The position numbers were made by a program, and so were the translations under genes. 59,293 bases of DNA, from positions 1-59,293 of the forward strand of contig JBEKVE010000004.1 of assembly GCA_049514335.1 (NCBI GenBank). Reading direction: 5' to 3'. This document shows, piece by piece, positions 1-8,165 of this stretch. The notes below the pieces were generated by a model that ran no database searches, was not told the origin of the DNA, and saw only the letters and a list, made by a program, of their open reading frames with translations. Positions within the stretch are counted from its first letter, which is position 1, and each line of letters begins with the position of its first letter. Origin of the DNA: JBEKVE01 sp049514335. Lineage in GTDB: Bacteria; Actinomycetota; Acidimicrobiia; Acidimicrobiales; UBA8190.

Positions 1-288
1 GCCCACGGTACGAGACGCCCGGTCCGGGTCACCGAGGGCCTCGAGCATGGCGTCCGAGGCGCGCTGCCACTGGGTGGCGAGATCACCGTCGCCGTCCACC
101 TCGGCGGCGTCGGCGCCGTCGAGGTTGGCGAGCACCCGCACATGGGTGCTGATGACATGGACGACCACGTCGCGCGCCGTCCAGTCCGGGCAGGGGGAGG
201 GATCGGTCCAGTGCGTCGGGCCCACCGCCGCCAGACGGGCGCCGAAGCCGTGTGCGACCCGGGTGTAGCGGTCCTCGGTCTCGGACAT
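1..288 (-). CDS. TIGR03086-like / maleylpyruvate isomerase N-terminal (DinB-fold) protein, partial
   Basis: The frame opens at ATG 288 (reverse strand) and runs off the left edge of the window, so only the first 96 residues are visible and the C-terminus is missing. The N-terminal part carries the run PCPDWTARDVVVHV, typical of the four-helix DinB-like fold of actinobacterial TIGR03086 and mycothiol-dependent maleylpyruvate isomerase N-terminal domains, in which histidines bind a metal. Such proteins are thought to be thiol-dependent, metal-binding cytosolic enzymes, but the substrate of this one cannot be told. It is the first of two DinB-like proteins in the window; the other lies at 2983-3456. 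Confidence 0.7.
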   Translation of the reverse strand, partial: MSETEDRYTRVAHGFGARLAAVGPTHWTDPSPCPDWTARDVVVHVISTHVRVLANLDGADAAEVDGDGDLATQWQRASDAMLEALGDPDRASRTVG

Positions 289-360
289 GGTGGCCCACGG
301 TAGCGGCCTCGTCATGACGGGGCCGATCGACGCGGGTGCGGGTCCTCGTCCGACCGCCGC

Positions 361-873
361 CTATGGCGTCGGGGGACGGGGTGGTCCGATGGTGGACGCC
401 GGCGGGCCGAAGCGCTGCACGTAGCGCGGATGCACCGACGCCCAGCGCTCCCCGGATGTGAACGCCGGCGCACTCCCGGTCAGGCCCGCCTCCAGGAGAT
501 CCAGGCACGTGTGCCACCCCGCCGCGTCGCGCGCCGCCTTGCCGAGCTCGTCGATGGTGTCGCTCAGCGTCAACGTGCAGGCCCGGTCGTCACCGGCCAG
601 CTCCAGACAGATGGTGTCGGTCCCCCACGCGAACTCGAGCAACGTCGGGGGCTCGACGCGCAGGACGTGTCCGGGGAACGACCCGTGCTCGGTGTCGAAG
701 GAGAGCGCCGCACCCGCCGTGAGCAGGTCACCGGTGATCGTCTGCGGGAACCAGGCGCGAAGCTGCTCCGGCCCGGTGAGCGCCCCCCACACCACATCGA
801 GCGGATGGGCCAGTCGGCGCGTGAAGCGCAGCTGCCATCGCCCTCCGCCCAGATCGTGGAGCTCACCCTCCAT
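361..873 (-). CDS. SRPBCC / AHSA1 family protein
   Basis: A 170-residue cytosolic protein starting at ATG 873 with MEGELHDLGGGRWQLRFTR. The pattern R-x-L-x-H-P-x-x-V-W-x-A-L-T-x-P-E-x-L-x-x-W-F-P near the N-terminus and the later LLEFAWG are characteristic of AHSA1-type START-like domains, which form a hydrophobic ligand cavity. Its start codon overlaps the last 11 bases of the upstream ArsR gene, so both are translated from one message. ArsR/AHSA1 pairs of this kind are common in actinobacteria and are presumed to be a repressor with its small-molecule-binding partner; the ligand is unknown. A longer reading from further upstream is possible but would add a stretch of non-homologous residues inside the ArsR gene. 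Confidence 0.8.
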   Translation of the reverse strand: MEGELHDLGGGRWQLRFTRRLAHPLDVVWGALTGPEQLRAWFPQTITGDLLTAGAALSFDTEHGSFPGHVLRVEPPTLLEFAWGTDTICLELAGDDRACTLTLSDTIDELGKAARDAAGWHTCLDLLEAGLTGSAPAFTSGERWASVHPRYVQRFGPPASTIGPPRPPTP

Positions 874-1228
874 GGGTGGGACCTCCGGTGGACCCGTGTC
901 CCCGCACCGTCGCTCCGGGGGTGGGGCCTGCTCGACTGTCGAGGTGGCGCTCCAGGGCGTCGAGCCCCGACGACCACATGCTGCGGTACGGCGCCAGCCA
1001 GTCGTCGATCTCGCGTAACGGGCCGGGCAGGGTCCGGTAGAGGCGTCGCTGGGCATCGACGCGGCACTCGACCAGGCCGGCGTCACGCAGCACCCGGAGG
1101 TGCTTGGACACCGCCGGCTGGCTCACGGCGACGGCGCTCACCAGGTCGCCCACGGCCTGCTCACGATCACGCAGGAGATCCATGATGCGGCGTCGAGTCG
1201 GCTCGGCCAGCACCTCGAACGCCGTCAT
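863..1228 (-). CDS. ArsR-family HTH transcriptional regulator
   Basis: A 121-residue protein beginning MTAFEVLAEPTRRRIMDLLRD, the standard opening of ArsR winged-helix repressors. The recognition helix region (about residues 31-54) reads SQPAVSKHLRVLRDAGLVE, followed by the wing segment CRVDAQRRLYRTL. No clustered cysteines typical of metal sensors are present, which fits the subgroup that is paired with AHSA1 proteins rather than a metal-responsive repressor. It is the first gene of a two-gene unit with the SRPBCC protein (11-bp overlap) and probably controls its own promoter in the AT-richer stretch at about 1230-1270. Confidence 0.88.
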   Translation of the reverse strand: MTAFEVLAEPTRRRIMDLLRDREQAVGDLVSAVAVSQPAVSKHLRVLRDAGLVECRVDAQRRLYRTLPGPLREIDDWLAPYRSMWSSGLDALERHLDSRAGPTPGATVRGHGSTGGPTHGG

Positions 1229-1376
1229 CCCCGAAGCATGCAGGAGCAGTTATATGCCTGTCAACGGATAGAAGCACGTCGGCGGGCTGTTCATGGTGGA
1301 GGAAGCGGCCCTTCTGCCCACTCAGCGTCACAGCTAGGATGCTCGGGCTCACTCCACGTGGGGATGGGAGGTGCGC

Positions 1377-2963
1377 ATGGGGGGGCGGCTCTCGGGACGG
1401 AAGCCGGCCGGGCACCGACGCCACGCACGGCGGCGTTCGACCCGGTTGGCGAAGGCGGGCGCGACCGCGCTCGTGGTGCTGTGCACCACGGCGGTGGTGG
1501 GTGCCGTGTCGTGGACGTCGGGGTCACCGGCCGGAGCCGCCACCGCCACCGGCGTGGCCGTCCACGACGCCCCCGTCGACCCCGCCGTCAATCCCGCCCT
1601 CAATCTTCCCTACGCCTACTCGAGCGCGCTCGCCGCCGTCGACGCCGGCAGGGCCGTCGACGGCCTGGGCCCGCTCAACACGACCGGCTTCCGCCGCCTC
1701 ACCGCCGAGCAGGAACTGTTCGTCGTGATCAACCTCGAGCGCGTGGCCCGTGGGCTTTCTCCGGTGGAGGAGCTGACGACATCGCTCGACGCGCTGGCCC
1801 AGGCCGGCGCGGACTCGTTGCAGGACCCCGTCGCCCCCGGACCGACGGGCACCTCGTACTGGAGCGGTGGCATCGAGGCAGGCGTGTCGGACCCGTTGCT
1901 GGCGGATTTCGGGTGGATGTACGAGGACGGCTGCGACATGGTGGCGGCGCAAGCCATCGTCAACACAGATTGCGACGCCTCGCCGCCGGTGCCGTGGGGG
2001 CACCGCGACACCATCCTGTACGACTTCGTGGCGTCGGGGAGCGACTGCTCGTCGCTCATGGGGGCGGCCGAGGGCCAGGGCGTGGCGTCAGTGGCGGTGG
2101 CGTTCTCCGACTACTGCGGGGCGCCGGCGCCGAGCGACGTCGTCTTCACATGGCCACAGGCCGAGGCGGTGATCGGGCTACCCCCATCCCCGGCGTGCGT
2201 GCCGCTGCAACGGACGCTCGGCTACCGGTCGGTGGCCTCGGACGGCGGTGTATTCGCCTTCGGGAACTATCCCTATTGCGGATCGATGGGGGGCGCACCC
2301 GTGACGGCGCCGGTGGTGGGCATGGCCACGACCCCCGACAAGGCGGGGTACTGGTTGGCCTCGTCGGACGGAGAGGTCTTCGCCTTCGGTGACGCCGTTC
2401 CCTACGGATCGATGGCGGGGTCGGCGTTGTCGCGTCCCATCGTGGGCATGGCCGCCGCTCCCTTCGGCAACGGCTACTGGCTGGTCGCCTCAGACGGGGG
2501 CATCTTCGCGTTCGGGAGCACCTACTTCTACGGCTCGATGGGCGGACAGCCACTGCGCGCCCCCATCGTGGGCATGGCCGTCGCTCCCTTCGGGCTCGGC
2601 TACTGGCTCGTCGCCGCCGACGGGGGTGTGTTCGCCTTCGGCTCGGCCCGTTTCTACGGCTCGATGGGCGGCGTCCACCTGGACGCCCCCGTCGTGGGCA
2701 TGGCCGCCAGCCCCTTCGGGAGCGGGTACTGGCTGGTGGCCTCGGACGGCGGTGTGTTCGCCTTCGGCGACGCCCGCTACTACGGCTCGATGGGTGGCGT
2801 GGCGTTGACCCGGCCCGTGGTGGGCATGGCCGCTGCCCCCCTCGGCCTGGGGTACTGGCTGGTCGCCTCGGACGGCGGCGTGTTCGCCTTCGGCGACGGC
2901 GCCTTCTTCGGATCGACGGGCGGCACCGCCCTCGACCGGCCTGTCGTCGGCATCGCGGCCTGA
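1377..2963 (+). CDS. Secreted CAP-like protein with six 42-residue repeats
   Basis: A 528-residue exported protein. ATG 1377 is chosen because GGAGG at 1367-1371 lies 5 nt upstream; GTG 1371 would add two residues. The N-terminus has an Arg-rich stretch and a hydrophobic core (about residues 28-47), a signal peptide ending near AGAA. Residues about 100-280 resemble a CAP/SCP-like domain: E-x-x-x-x-V-x-I-N-x-E-R-V-x-R-G-L-x-P near its start and a later GHRDTILYD. The C-terminal 247 residues are six tandem 42-residue units of the form GYWLVASDGGVFAFG...YYGSMGG...PVVGMAAAP. These aromatic/Gly-rich units look like blades of a beta-propeller or a carbohydrate-binding array, which is inference. Such repeats are, from memory, frequent in Acidimicrobiia. 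The protein probably acts at the cell surface; no catalytic role is evident. Confidence 0.8.
   Translation: MGGRLSGRKPAGHRRHARRRSTRLAKAGATALVVLCTTAVVGAVSWTSGSPAGAATATGVAVHDAPVDPAVNPALNLPYAYSSALAAVDAGRAVDGLGPLNTTGFRRLTAEQELFVVINLERVARGLSPVEELTTSLDALAQAGADSLQDPVAPGPTGTSYWSGGIEAGVSDPLLADFGWMYEDGCDMVAAQAIVNTDCDASPPVPWGHRDTILYDFVASGSDCSSLMGAAEGQGVASVAVAFSDYCGAPAPSDVVFTWPQAEAVIGLPPSPACVPLQRTLGYRSVASDGGVFAFGNYPYCGSMGGAPVTAPVVGMATTPDKAGYWLASSDGEVFAFGDAVPYGSMAGSALSRPIVGMAAAPFGNGYWLVASDGGIFAFGSTYFYGSMGGQPLRAPIVGMAVAPFGLGYWLVAADGGVFAFGSARFYGSMGGVHLDAPVVGMAASPFGSGYWLVASDGGVFAFGDARYYGSMGGVALTRPVVGMAAAPLGLGYWLVASDGGVFAFGDGAFFGSTGGTALDRPVVGIAA
2220..2960 (+). repeat. Six tandem 126-bp (42-residue) coding repeats
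   Basis: Within the secreted protein gene, units start at about 2220, 2346, 2472, 2598, 2724 and 2850, each 126 bp except the last, which is cut to 37 codons by the stop codon. The first unit (GYRSVASDGG, with a cysteine) and the second (GYWLASSDGE) diverge most. The central copies are nearly identical at protein level but less so at DNA level, so they are not very recent duplications. Confidence 0.9.
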
Positions 2964-2982
2964 GCCCCGCAGACGGCGCGCC

Positions 2983-3456
2983 TCAGCGCCCTGTCGTCCC
3001 GTCGACCAGCTCGCGCAGGATGTCGGCGTGGCCGGCGTGGCGGGCCGTCTCCTCGAGGAGGTGGGCGAGCACCCAGCGCAGGTTGACCGCAGCCTCTTCC
3101 CCGACATCGGCGCAGGGGGCGTCGAGACCGGCGCCCTCCACCACGGCGTCCACCGTCTGCCACATGCGGCGGTAGGCCTCCACCGCCCCGGCCACCGTTT
3201 CGTGGGGGCCGGGCTCGTCCGCGGGTGGCTCGGCGGCTTCACCGGCGAAGCGGCGCAGTACCCACGTCGCCTCCGCCCGGGTCATGTGCGTGATCAACCA
3301 CAGCAGCGTGGTGGCACTGCCCACGAACCGACGTCTCGCCTCCTGCTCGCTCACGCCCGTGACCTTGCGCACCAGGGACTCGCGTTGGTACTGCAGCAGG
3401 GCTACGAGCATCTGTCGCTCGTCAGCGAGGAGACGGGGGGGCTTGTGGTCCGTCAC
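2983..3456 (-). CDS. DinB family protein (DUF664-like)
   Basis: A 157-residue protein starting MTDHKPPRLLADERQ. It shows the helical pattern of DinB/DUF664 proteins: an N-terminal LLQYQRESLVRKVTGVSEQEARRR, then LLWLITHMTRAEATWV with the first metal-ligand histidine, and near the C-terminus HLLEETARHAGHADILRELVDG with the conserved H-x-x-H-A-D histidines. The three histidines would bind a divalent metal. Members are cytosolic and may be thiol-dependent transferases; the substrate is unknown. The gene converges on the secreted-protein gene and is divergent from the Maf-GNAT gene, with 35 bp between the start codons. Confidence 0.85.
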   Translation of the reverse strand: MTDHKPPRLLADERQMLVALLQYQRESLVRKVTGVSEQEARRRFVGSATTLLWLITHMTRAEATWVLRRFAGEAAEPPADEPGPHETVAGAVEAYRRMWQTVDAVVEGAGLDAPCADVGEEAAVNLRWVLAHLLEETARHAGHADILRELVDGTTGR

Positions 3457-3491
3457 GTGGGCATTCTACGAATCGTGCCAAGCTCACGACC

Positions 3492-4586
3492 ATGGTGACA
3501 GGGGTGCCGCCCCGCCGTGTCGTGCTGGCCTCGGGGTCGGCGGCGCGGCTGCGGGTCCTGCGCGACGCCGGCATCGATCCCGAGGTGGCGGTGAGCGGCG
3601 TGGACGAGGTGGTGGACACCACAGACGTCCGGGAGGCCGTCGCCGTCCTGGCCGAGCGCAAGGCGTCGGCGGTGGCCGACGGCCGGCACGCCCCCCTCGT
3701 CCTCGGATGCGACTCGCTCCTCGAGATCGACGGGGCGGCGGTGGGAAAGCCCGCCACACCCGCAGCGGCCGTGGCGATGTGGGAGATGACGGCCGGGCGC
3801 GACGCGCTGCTCCACACCGGGCAGTGCCTGATCGACACCCGCTCGGGCGAGCGTCGCCGCGCCGTGGCCTCGGCAGTGGTGCACTTCGGCACGCCCTCGG
3901 CCGACGACGTCGCCGCCTACGTCGCCAGCGGCGAGCCGCTGGCCCTGGCGGGTGGGTTCAGCATCGAGGGCCTCGGTGCTCCGTTCGTGGCGGGCATCGA
4001 CGGCAATCCGGGCACCGTGCTCGGCCTGTCGATGCCCCTGTTCGCCTCGATGCTCACGGAGCTGGGGATGTCGGTCACCGACCTGTGGCGGCGACGGGTC
4101 GATCCGGTCGTGCGCCAGCTGGCCGCCACCGATGGGCCATGGCTCGCCGCCGTGGTCCGCCGGCGGTGGGGGCTGCCGGTGCTGAGCACGAGCGGCGCCC
4201 ACGACCCGACTCGCCTGGCGGGATTCGTGGTCGAGGAGGACGGCGAGCGATCGGGAGTGCTCACCTACCGCGTCGATGGCGCCGGCATCGAGGTGGTGAC
4301 GCTCGACAGCCTCGTCCCCGGACACGGGGTGGGTTCGGCTCTCCTCGCCGCCGCGTCCGACCTGGCCCGGCGGCGCGGTGTGCGTCTGTGGCTCGTCACC
4401 ACCAACGACAACCTGCGCTCCCTCGCCTTCTACCAGCGGCGGGGCATGGACATCGTCGCCCTGCACCGTGGCTTCGCCGATGAGGTGCGTCGCAGCAAGT
4501 CAGAGCTACCTGGCGCCGTCGACGGCATCGCCGTTCACCACGCCCTCGAGCTCGAGTTGCTCCCGGACCGGCGCGCTCGGGGGTGA
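3492..4586 (+). CDS. Maf-like nucleotide pyrophosphatase fused to a GNAT acetyltransferase
   Basis: A 364-residue two-domain protein. Residues about 8-200 match the Maf/YhdE family, which hydrolyses non-canonical nucleoside triphosphates: the opening VVLASGSAARLRVLRDAGI, the GCDSLLEIDG segment with its acidic residue, the GKP and HTG motifs, and the C-terminal FSIEGLGAPFVAGIDGNPG...GLSMPLF block. Residues about 205-345 form a GNAT domain with the acetyl-CoA loop VPGHGVGSALLAAASDLAR and the closing NDNLRSLAFYQRRGM. Maf is normally a free-standing protein of about 200 residues, so the fusion is unusual. The Maf motif has SGSAARL where SxSxRR is usual, and the acceptor of the GNAT half is unknown. 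A start at ATG 3492 gives a compact N-terminus directly before the first motif. Confidence 0.82.
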   Translation: MVTGVPPRRVVLASGSAARLRVLRDAGIDPEVAVSGVDEVVDTTDVREAVAVLAERKASAVADGRHAPLVLGCDSLLEIDGAAVGKPATPAAAVAMWEMTAGRDALLHTGQCLIDTRSGERRRAVASAVVHFGTPSADDVAAYVASGEPLALAGGFSIEGLGAPFVAGIDGNPGTVLGLSMPLFASMLTELGMSVTDLWRRRVDPVVRQLAATDGPWLAAVVRRRWGLPVLSTSGAHDPTRLAGFVVEEDGERSGVLTYRVDGAGIEVVTLDSLVPGHGVGSALLAAASDLARRRGVRLWLVTTNDNLRSLAFYQRRGMDIVALHRGFADEVRRSKSELPGAVDGIAVHHALELELLPDRRARG

Positions 4587-4611
4587 GCCGGGCGGTCAAG
4601 AAGCTGTCAGG

Positions 4612-4914
4612 TCAGTGAAACAGCGACTGGCCGTAGGTGCTGCACAGACCGAATGCCTCGATGATGAGGAACGACGCCACGAGCCCCAGGACCACCATCC
4701 GGCTCACACGCCCCAGGTGGCGCGCCCGGGCCGGCGCCATGTACCACGCAGGAAGCGGTGCGGCCGCCGTGGCCAGGTAGAGGTCGAAGGGGACGGCGTC
4801 GGCGTCGAGGGGGGCGTCCGGATCGGCGGCGAGCGCCAGCGCCGTCAGCTCGTCGTCGGACAGTTCGACAGGTTCGAGCGCTGCGGCAGCGGATTCGACC
4901 ACGGACTCGGGCAT
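4612..4914 (-). CDS. Small membrane protein of unknown function
   Basis: A 100-residue protein. The N-terminal half is acidic (ELSDDELTALALAADPDAPLDADAVPFDLY) and presumably cytosolic; the C-terminal part (about residues 70-90, VSRMVVLGLVASFLIIEAFGL) is one membrane-spanning helix preceded by basic residues, giving an N-in orientation. I do not recognise a family with certainty. The gene lies alone between two unrelated genes, converging on the Maf-GNAT gene. Codon use matches the neighbours and the protein looks genuine rather than a shadow frame. Confidence 0.65.
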   Translation of the reverse strand: MPESVVESAAAALEPVELSDDELTALALAADPDAPLDADAVPFDLYLATAAAPLPAWYMAPARARHLGRVSRMVVLGLVASFLIIEAFGLCSTYGQSLFH

Positions 4915-4975
4915 ACCGTCATTCTATGCGCCGCCCCCCTCGGGACCGGGTCGGGTCGGAACCCCGCCCTGGCAC

Positions 4976-5857
4976 CTAGCGCGGGGCGAGGACGCGGGCC
5001 ACGTCGAGAAGCCCCGGGGTGTGACGCGCTTCCCACACGCAGCGGGCGAAGAGCCACAGACGCAGCCGCTGTGCGTCGAGGTCGAGCAGGTCGGCGAGCC
5101 GGGCCACCAAGGCGTCCGGTCGGCTCGACAGGCGCGCCGGGCAGTTGAGCATGTGCTGGAGGGCGTCGTAGGCCGGGTCACCCACGAACGGCTTGGGGTC
5201 GATGACGAGCCACGGCTCGCGCCGTGCGGCGAGGACGTTCCCGGCGTGCAGGTCGGTGCACAGCAGCACCGCGTCCCCGGCCGTGGCAGGAAGCTCGCGC
5301 AACAGCTCCACGGCTCGGCGCACGATCCCGGGATCGACCGCTTCCACCTGCCTCTGGGCCCCGTCCTCCAAGGCCGCCGCCCACGACTCGCACAGCGAAC
5401 GCAGCGAACCGAACACGTGGCCGGGCGGTGGCGCCCGCCACAACCGGGGGAGCAAGGCGGCGATCACGTCGTCCTGGCGGGGCTCGGGCAACGCCGACAG
5501 CGCCGTGCCCGGCGTGCAGCGCTCCACGAGCAGCGCCGCCGTGTCGTCGAAGCGCGCGTGGTCGTACAGCGTCACCGTGCCGTCGCCGTCCCAGAAGCGA
5601 AGGCCGTCCGCCTCGCTCTCGCCCTCCCGGTGTCGCCATCGCACCTTGAGGACAGCCTCGGTTCCGTCGGCGCCACGGGCGGGCGCGACCCAGGCGGTGC
5701 ATCCGCCGGGCTGGAAGGGGGGACCCACCGACAGCGACCAGCGCCGCGCCAGCGCCTCCACCGTGGCCGGGAGCGACGCCAGCCATGCCTCGAAGCCGTA
5801 GCGCTGCGCCCCCGCCACGAGATTGGCGGGCAGGGCGAGGGGCTCCACGGTCGCCAT
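4976..5857 (-). CDS. Aminoglycoside/hydroxyurea phosphotransferase family kinase (APH(6)-like)
   Basis: A 293-residue protein-kinase-fold enzyme, start at ATG 5857 (MATVEPLALPANLVAGAQRYG). It matches the streptomycin 6-kinase / APH_6_hur family: an N-terminal helical lead, the nucleotide loop region CTAWVAPARGADGTEAVLKVRW with the ATP-binding lysine in VLKV, the catalytic loop LLCTDLHAGNVLAARREPW (D-x-x-x-x-N), and the metal-binding VIDPKPFVGDPAYDALQHMLNC. It would transfer phosphate from ATP to a hydroxyl of an aminoglycoside or similar small molecule in the cytosol. Chromosomal members in soil and aquatic actinobacteria are often not proven resistance genes, so the substrate is uncertain. 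Confidence 0.82.
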   Translation of the reverse strand: MATVEPLALPANLVAGAQRYGFEAWLASLPATVEALARRWSLSVGPPFQPGGCTAWVAPARGADGTEAVLKVRWRHREGESEADGLRFWDGDGTVTLYDHARFDDTAALLVERCTPGTALSALPEPRQDDVIAALLPRLWRAPPPGHVFGSLRSLCESWAAALEDGAQRQVEAVDPGIVRRAVELLRELPATAGDAVLLCTDLHAGNVLAARREPWLVIDPKPFVGDPAYDALQHMLNCPARLSSRPDALVARLADLLDLDAQRLRLWLFARCVWEARHTPGLLDVARVLAPR

Positions 5858-5960
5858 TGGACCACGGCGCAGCCGCACCTTCCTAGAGTGACGGCGTCGC
5901 GGCCTGCGGTTGCCCGCAGCGGAAGACGACGACACCGTACGACCACCACAGGAGGAACCC

Positions 5961-6485
5961 ATGGGCAGCCTCGAGGATCTCATGACGGAGGTGGCAGCGC
6001 TGCGGACCCGGGTGGCGGTGACCGAAGGCGTCCTCGCCGTGCAGGCGCTCAAGGCGCGCTACGCCGAGCTCGTCGATCTGCGTTTCTCCGGCGGAGACGT
6101 CGTCGACGCGGACACGCTGCGCGCCGTGGCTGAGGCGGTGGCCGCCCTGTTCACCCCGGACGGGGTATGGGACGGCGGCCCGTCGCTCGGAGCGGTGGTG
6201 GGCCGCGACGCCATCGCGGCGCGGCTGGCCGACCCTACCCTCGTGTTCTCGCGTCACCTGTTCGTCAACCCCCGCATCACGGTGGATGCGGGCGGTGTGA
6301 CGGCCACCGGGCGTTGGGACCTGCTCAGCCCGTGCCGCCGGCCCGACGGGTCCTCGTACTGGATGTGCGGCTACGAGAACGACGAGTACGCCCTGATCGA
6401 CGGGGCCTGGCTCCACCGTTCCATGAAGCTCACGACCGTCTTCATGTCTCGCGTGGGCGGAGGGTGGACGAAGATCCTCGTGTGA
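5961..6485 (+). CDS. SnoaL-like / NTF2-fold protein
   Basis: A 174-residue protein. ATG 5961 is preceded by the strong Shine-Dalgarno GGAGG at 5951-5955, which decides the start over an in-frame upstream codon. The sequence EGVLAVQALKARYAELVDLR...LRAVAEAVAALFTPDGVWDGG, then VVGRDAIAARLADP, is the standard opening of SnoaL-like domains: a long helix, an acidic pocket and the beta-sheet that forms a conical cavity. The C-terminal sheet ends GWLHRSMKL-like with WLHRSMKLTTVFMSR. These proteins act as small isomerases, dehydratases or hydroxylases; the substrate is not evident. The downstream FAD oxidase gene begins 5 nt after the stop codon, so the two may be one operon. Confidence 0.8.
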   Translation: MGSLEDLMTEVAALRTRVAVTEGVLAVQALKARYAELVDLRFSGGDVVDADTLRAVAEAVAALFTPDGVWDGGPSLGAVVGRDAIAARLADPTLVFSRHLFVNPRITVDAGGVTATGRWDLLSPCRRPDGSSYWMCGYENDEYALIDGAWLHRSMKLTTVFMSRVGGGWTKILV

Positions 6486-6490
6486 GTCGG

Positions 6491-8113
6491 ATGGCCGTAT
6501 GGTTGACGGCCGTGCCACGACCGATCGGGCGCCGCCAGTTCCTGCGCGACACGGGGGCGGCCATCGCCTCGCTCGTCGCCCTGGGCCCGGCGGTGGCGGC
6601 GTGCGGGGGCACGACGGTCCGGTCGGCCAGCACGAGCACATCGCACCCCGGTTCGCCGCCCGCCGGGCCACCGCCGTGGGCAGCGCTGGCGGCGTCGCTG
6701 TCAGGACGGGTGGTCACCCCGGCCGATGCGGCCTACGTGACGGGCGCCCAGGTCTACAACGAGCGGTTCGACTCGATCCGCCCGGCTGCCATCGCCTACT
6801 GCGCCAGCGAGGGGGACGTCCAGCGGTCGGTCGAATTCGCCAGGCGTTTCGACGTGCCGCTGGCGGTTCGGTCGGGAGGGCACAGCTACGGGGGGTATTC
6901 GATCGGGGACGGTCTGGTGCTCGACGTCACGCTCATGGACAGTGTGACGCCAGGGGTCATGGGCGCGGCGGGGCAGGGCGTGGCCCGCGTCGGAGCCGGC
7001 GTCCGGCTGGTCGACATGTACAGCGCGCTTGCCGGCGCCGGGGTGACGGTGCCGGGTGGATCGTGCCCCACCGTGGGGATCGCCGGGCTGGCGCTCGGGG
7101 GCGGCATCGGGGTCCTCGGGCGGAACTTCGGGCTCACGTGCGACAACGTGGCGTCGTTGCGGATGGTCACCGCCGACAGCCGGGTACTCACATGCGGTCC
7201 AGGTGAGAACGAGGACCTCTACTGGGCCAACCGCGGGGGAGGTGGCGGCAACTTCGGCGTCGTGACGTCCTTCGTGTTCACCACCCACCCGCTGCCGGAC
7301 CTGGCGCTGTTCACGCTGGAGTGGCCGTGGTCGGCGGCGGCCGAGGCGTTGGGGTCATGGCAGGACTGGATCGGTGGGACCCCCGACGAGCTGTGGTCGA
7401 ACTGCCAGCTCCTGTCGGAGGGGAGCGCCGGCGCCAAGCTCCGCGTGACCGGCGTCTTCTGCGGGGACGTGGGCCCCCTGGCGGCACAGCTCCAACCCCT
7501 GGAGCGCTCCATAGGCACACCCAGCTACCGCTTCGTCGGCCCCGAGTCGTTCGTGGCCGGGATGCTCATCGAAGCGGGGTGCGAGGACCTGTCCGTGGCG
7601 CAGTGCCACCTGCCGACGCAGAACCCCGGCGGCATGCTCGATCGTTCGACCTTCGCCGTGAAGTCGTCGTTCATCGACGCTGCGCTCCCCGATGCCGGGA
7701 TCACAGCGGTGGTGGACGCCATCGGCGGCTTCCAGGACCACGCCCCGGGACTCGGGGGAGCGGTGGTGTTCGACGCGTTCGGTGGCGCCGTGGGCCGCGT
7801 GGCCCCGGATGCCACCGCCTTCGTCCACCGACGCGCCCTGGCCGACATCGAGATGAGCGTGACGTGGTCGAGCGCAGCGGTCTCCCCGCAGTCCGACGCC
7901 GCCACGGCCTGGCTGGCGGACACGGCGGAGGCGCTCGAGCCCTACGCCAGCGGGTCGTACCAGAACTACATCGACCCCACCCTCGAGGACTGGCAGACGG
8001 CGTACTACGGATCGAATCTCGAGCGGCTCGTGCAGGTCAAGCGGGGGGTGGACCCCGACGGTGTGTTCCGCTTCGCCCAGTCGATCCCCACCGCCACGTC
8101 GCCGTCGCGGTGA
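6491..8113 (+). CDS. Tat-exported FAD-linked oxidase with BBE domain
   Basis: A 540-residue berberine-bridge-type oxidoreductase. The N-terminus has a twin-arginine signal (GRRQFLRDTG) followed by a hydrophobic stretch ending in VAAC, so it may also be a lipoprotein held at Cys in VAACGG. The FAD-binding PCMH domain contains RSGGHSYGGYSIG, whose histidine is the usual 8-alpha FAD ligand, and FGLTCDNVASLRMVTAD, whose cysteine matches the second (6-S-cysteinyl) ligand, so the flavin is predicted to be bicovalently bound. The C-terminal BBE motif SYQNYIDPTLEDWQTAYYGSNLERLVQVKRGVDP is intact. The enzyme would oxidise sugars or secondary metabolites with O2 outside the cytoplasm. The start may alternatively be GTG 6512, closer to the twin arginines; neither has a clear ribosome site. 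Confidence 0.88.
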   Translation: MAVWLTAVPRPIGRRQFLRDTGAAIASLVALGPAVAACGGTTVRSASTSTSHPGSPPAGPPPWAALAASLSGRVVTPADAAYVTGAQVYNERFDSIRPAAIAYCASEGDVQRSVEFARRFDVPLAVRSGGHSYGGYSIGDGLVLDVTLMDSVTPGVMGAAGQGVARVGAGVRLVDMYSALAGAGVTVPGGSCPTVGIAGLALGGGIGVLGRNFGLTCDNVASLRMVTADSRVLTCGPGENEDLYWANRGGGGGNFGVVTSFVFTTHPLPDLALFTLEWPWSAAAEALGSWQDWIGGTPDELWSNCQLLSEGSAGAKLRVTGVFCGDVGPLAAQLQPLERSIGTPSYRFVGPESFVAGMLIEAGCEDLSVAQCHLPTQNPGGMLDRSTFAVKSSFIDAALPDAGITAVVDAIGGFQDHAPGLGGAVVFDAFGGAVGRVAPDATAFVHRRALADIEMSVTWSSAAVSPQSDAATAWLADTAEALEPYASGSYQNYIDPTLEDWQTAYYGSNLERLVQVKRGVDPDGVFRFAQSIPTATSPSR

Positions 8114-8165
8114 CGAGCCGGACCCCTGGCACCGACGTGTGGGCCGGCCGTACACTGGCCGCACC

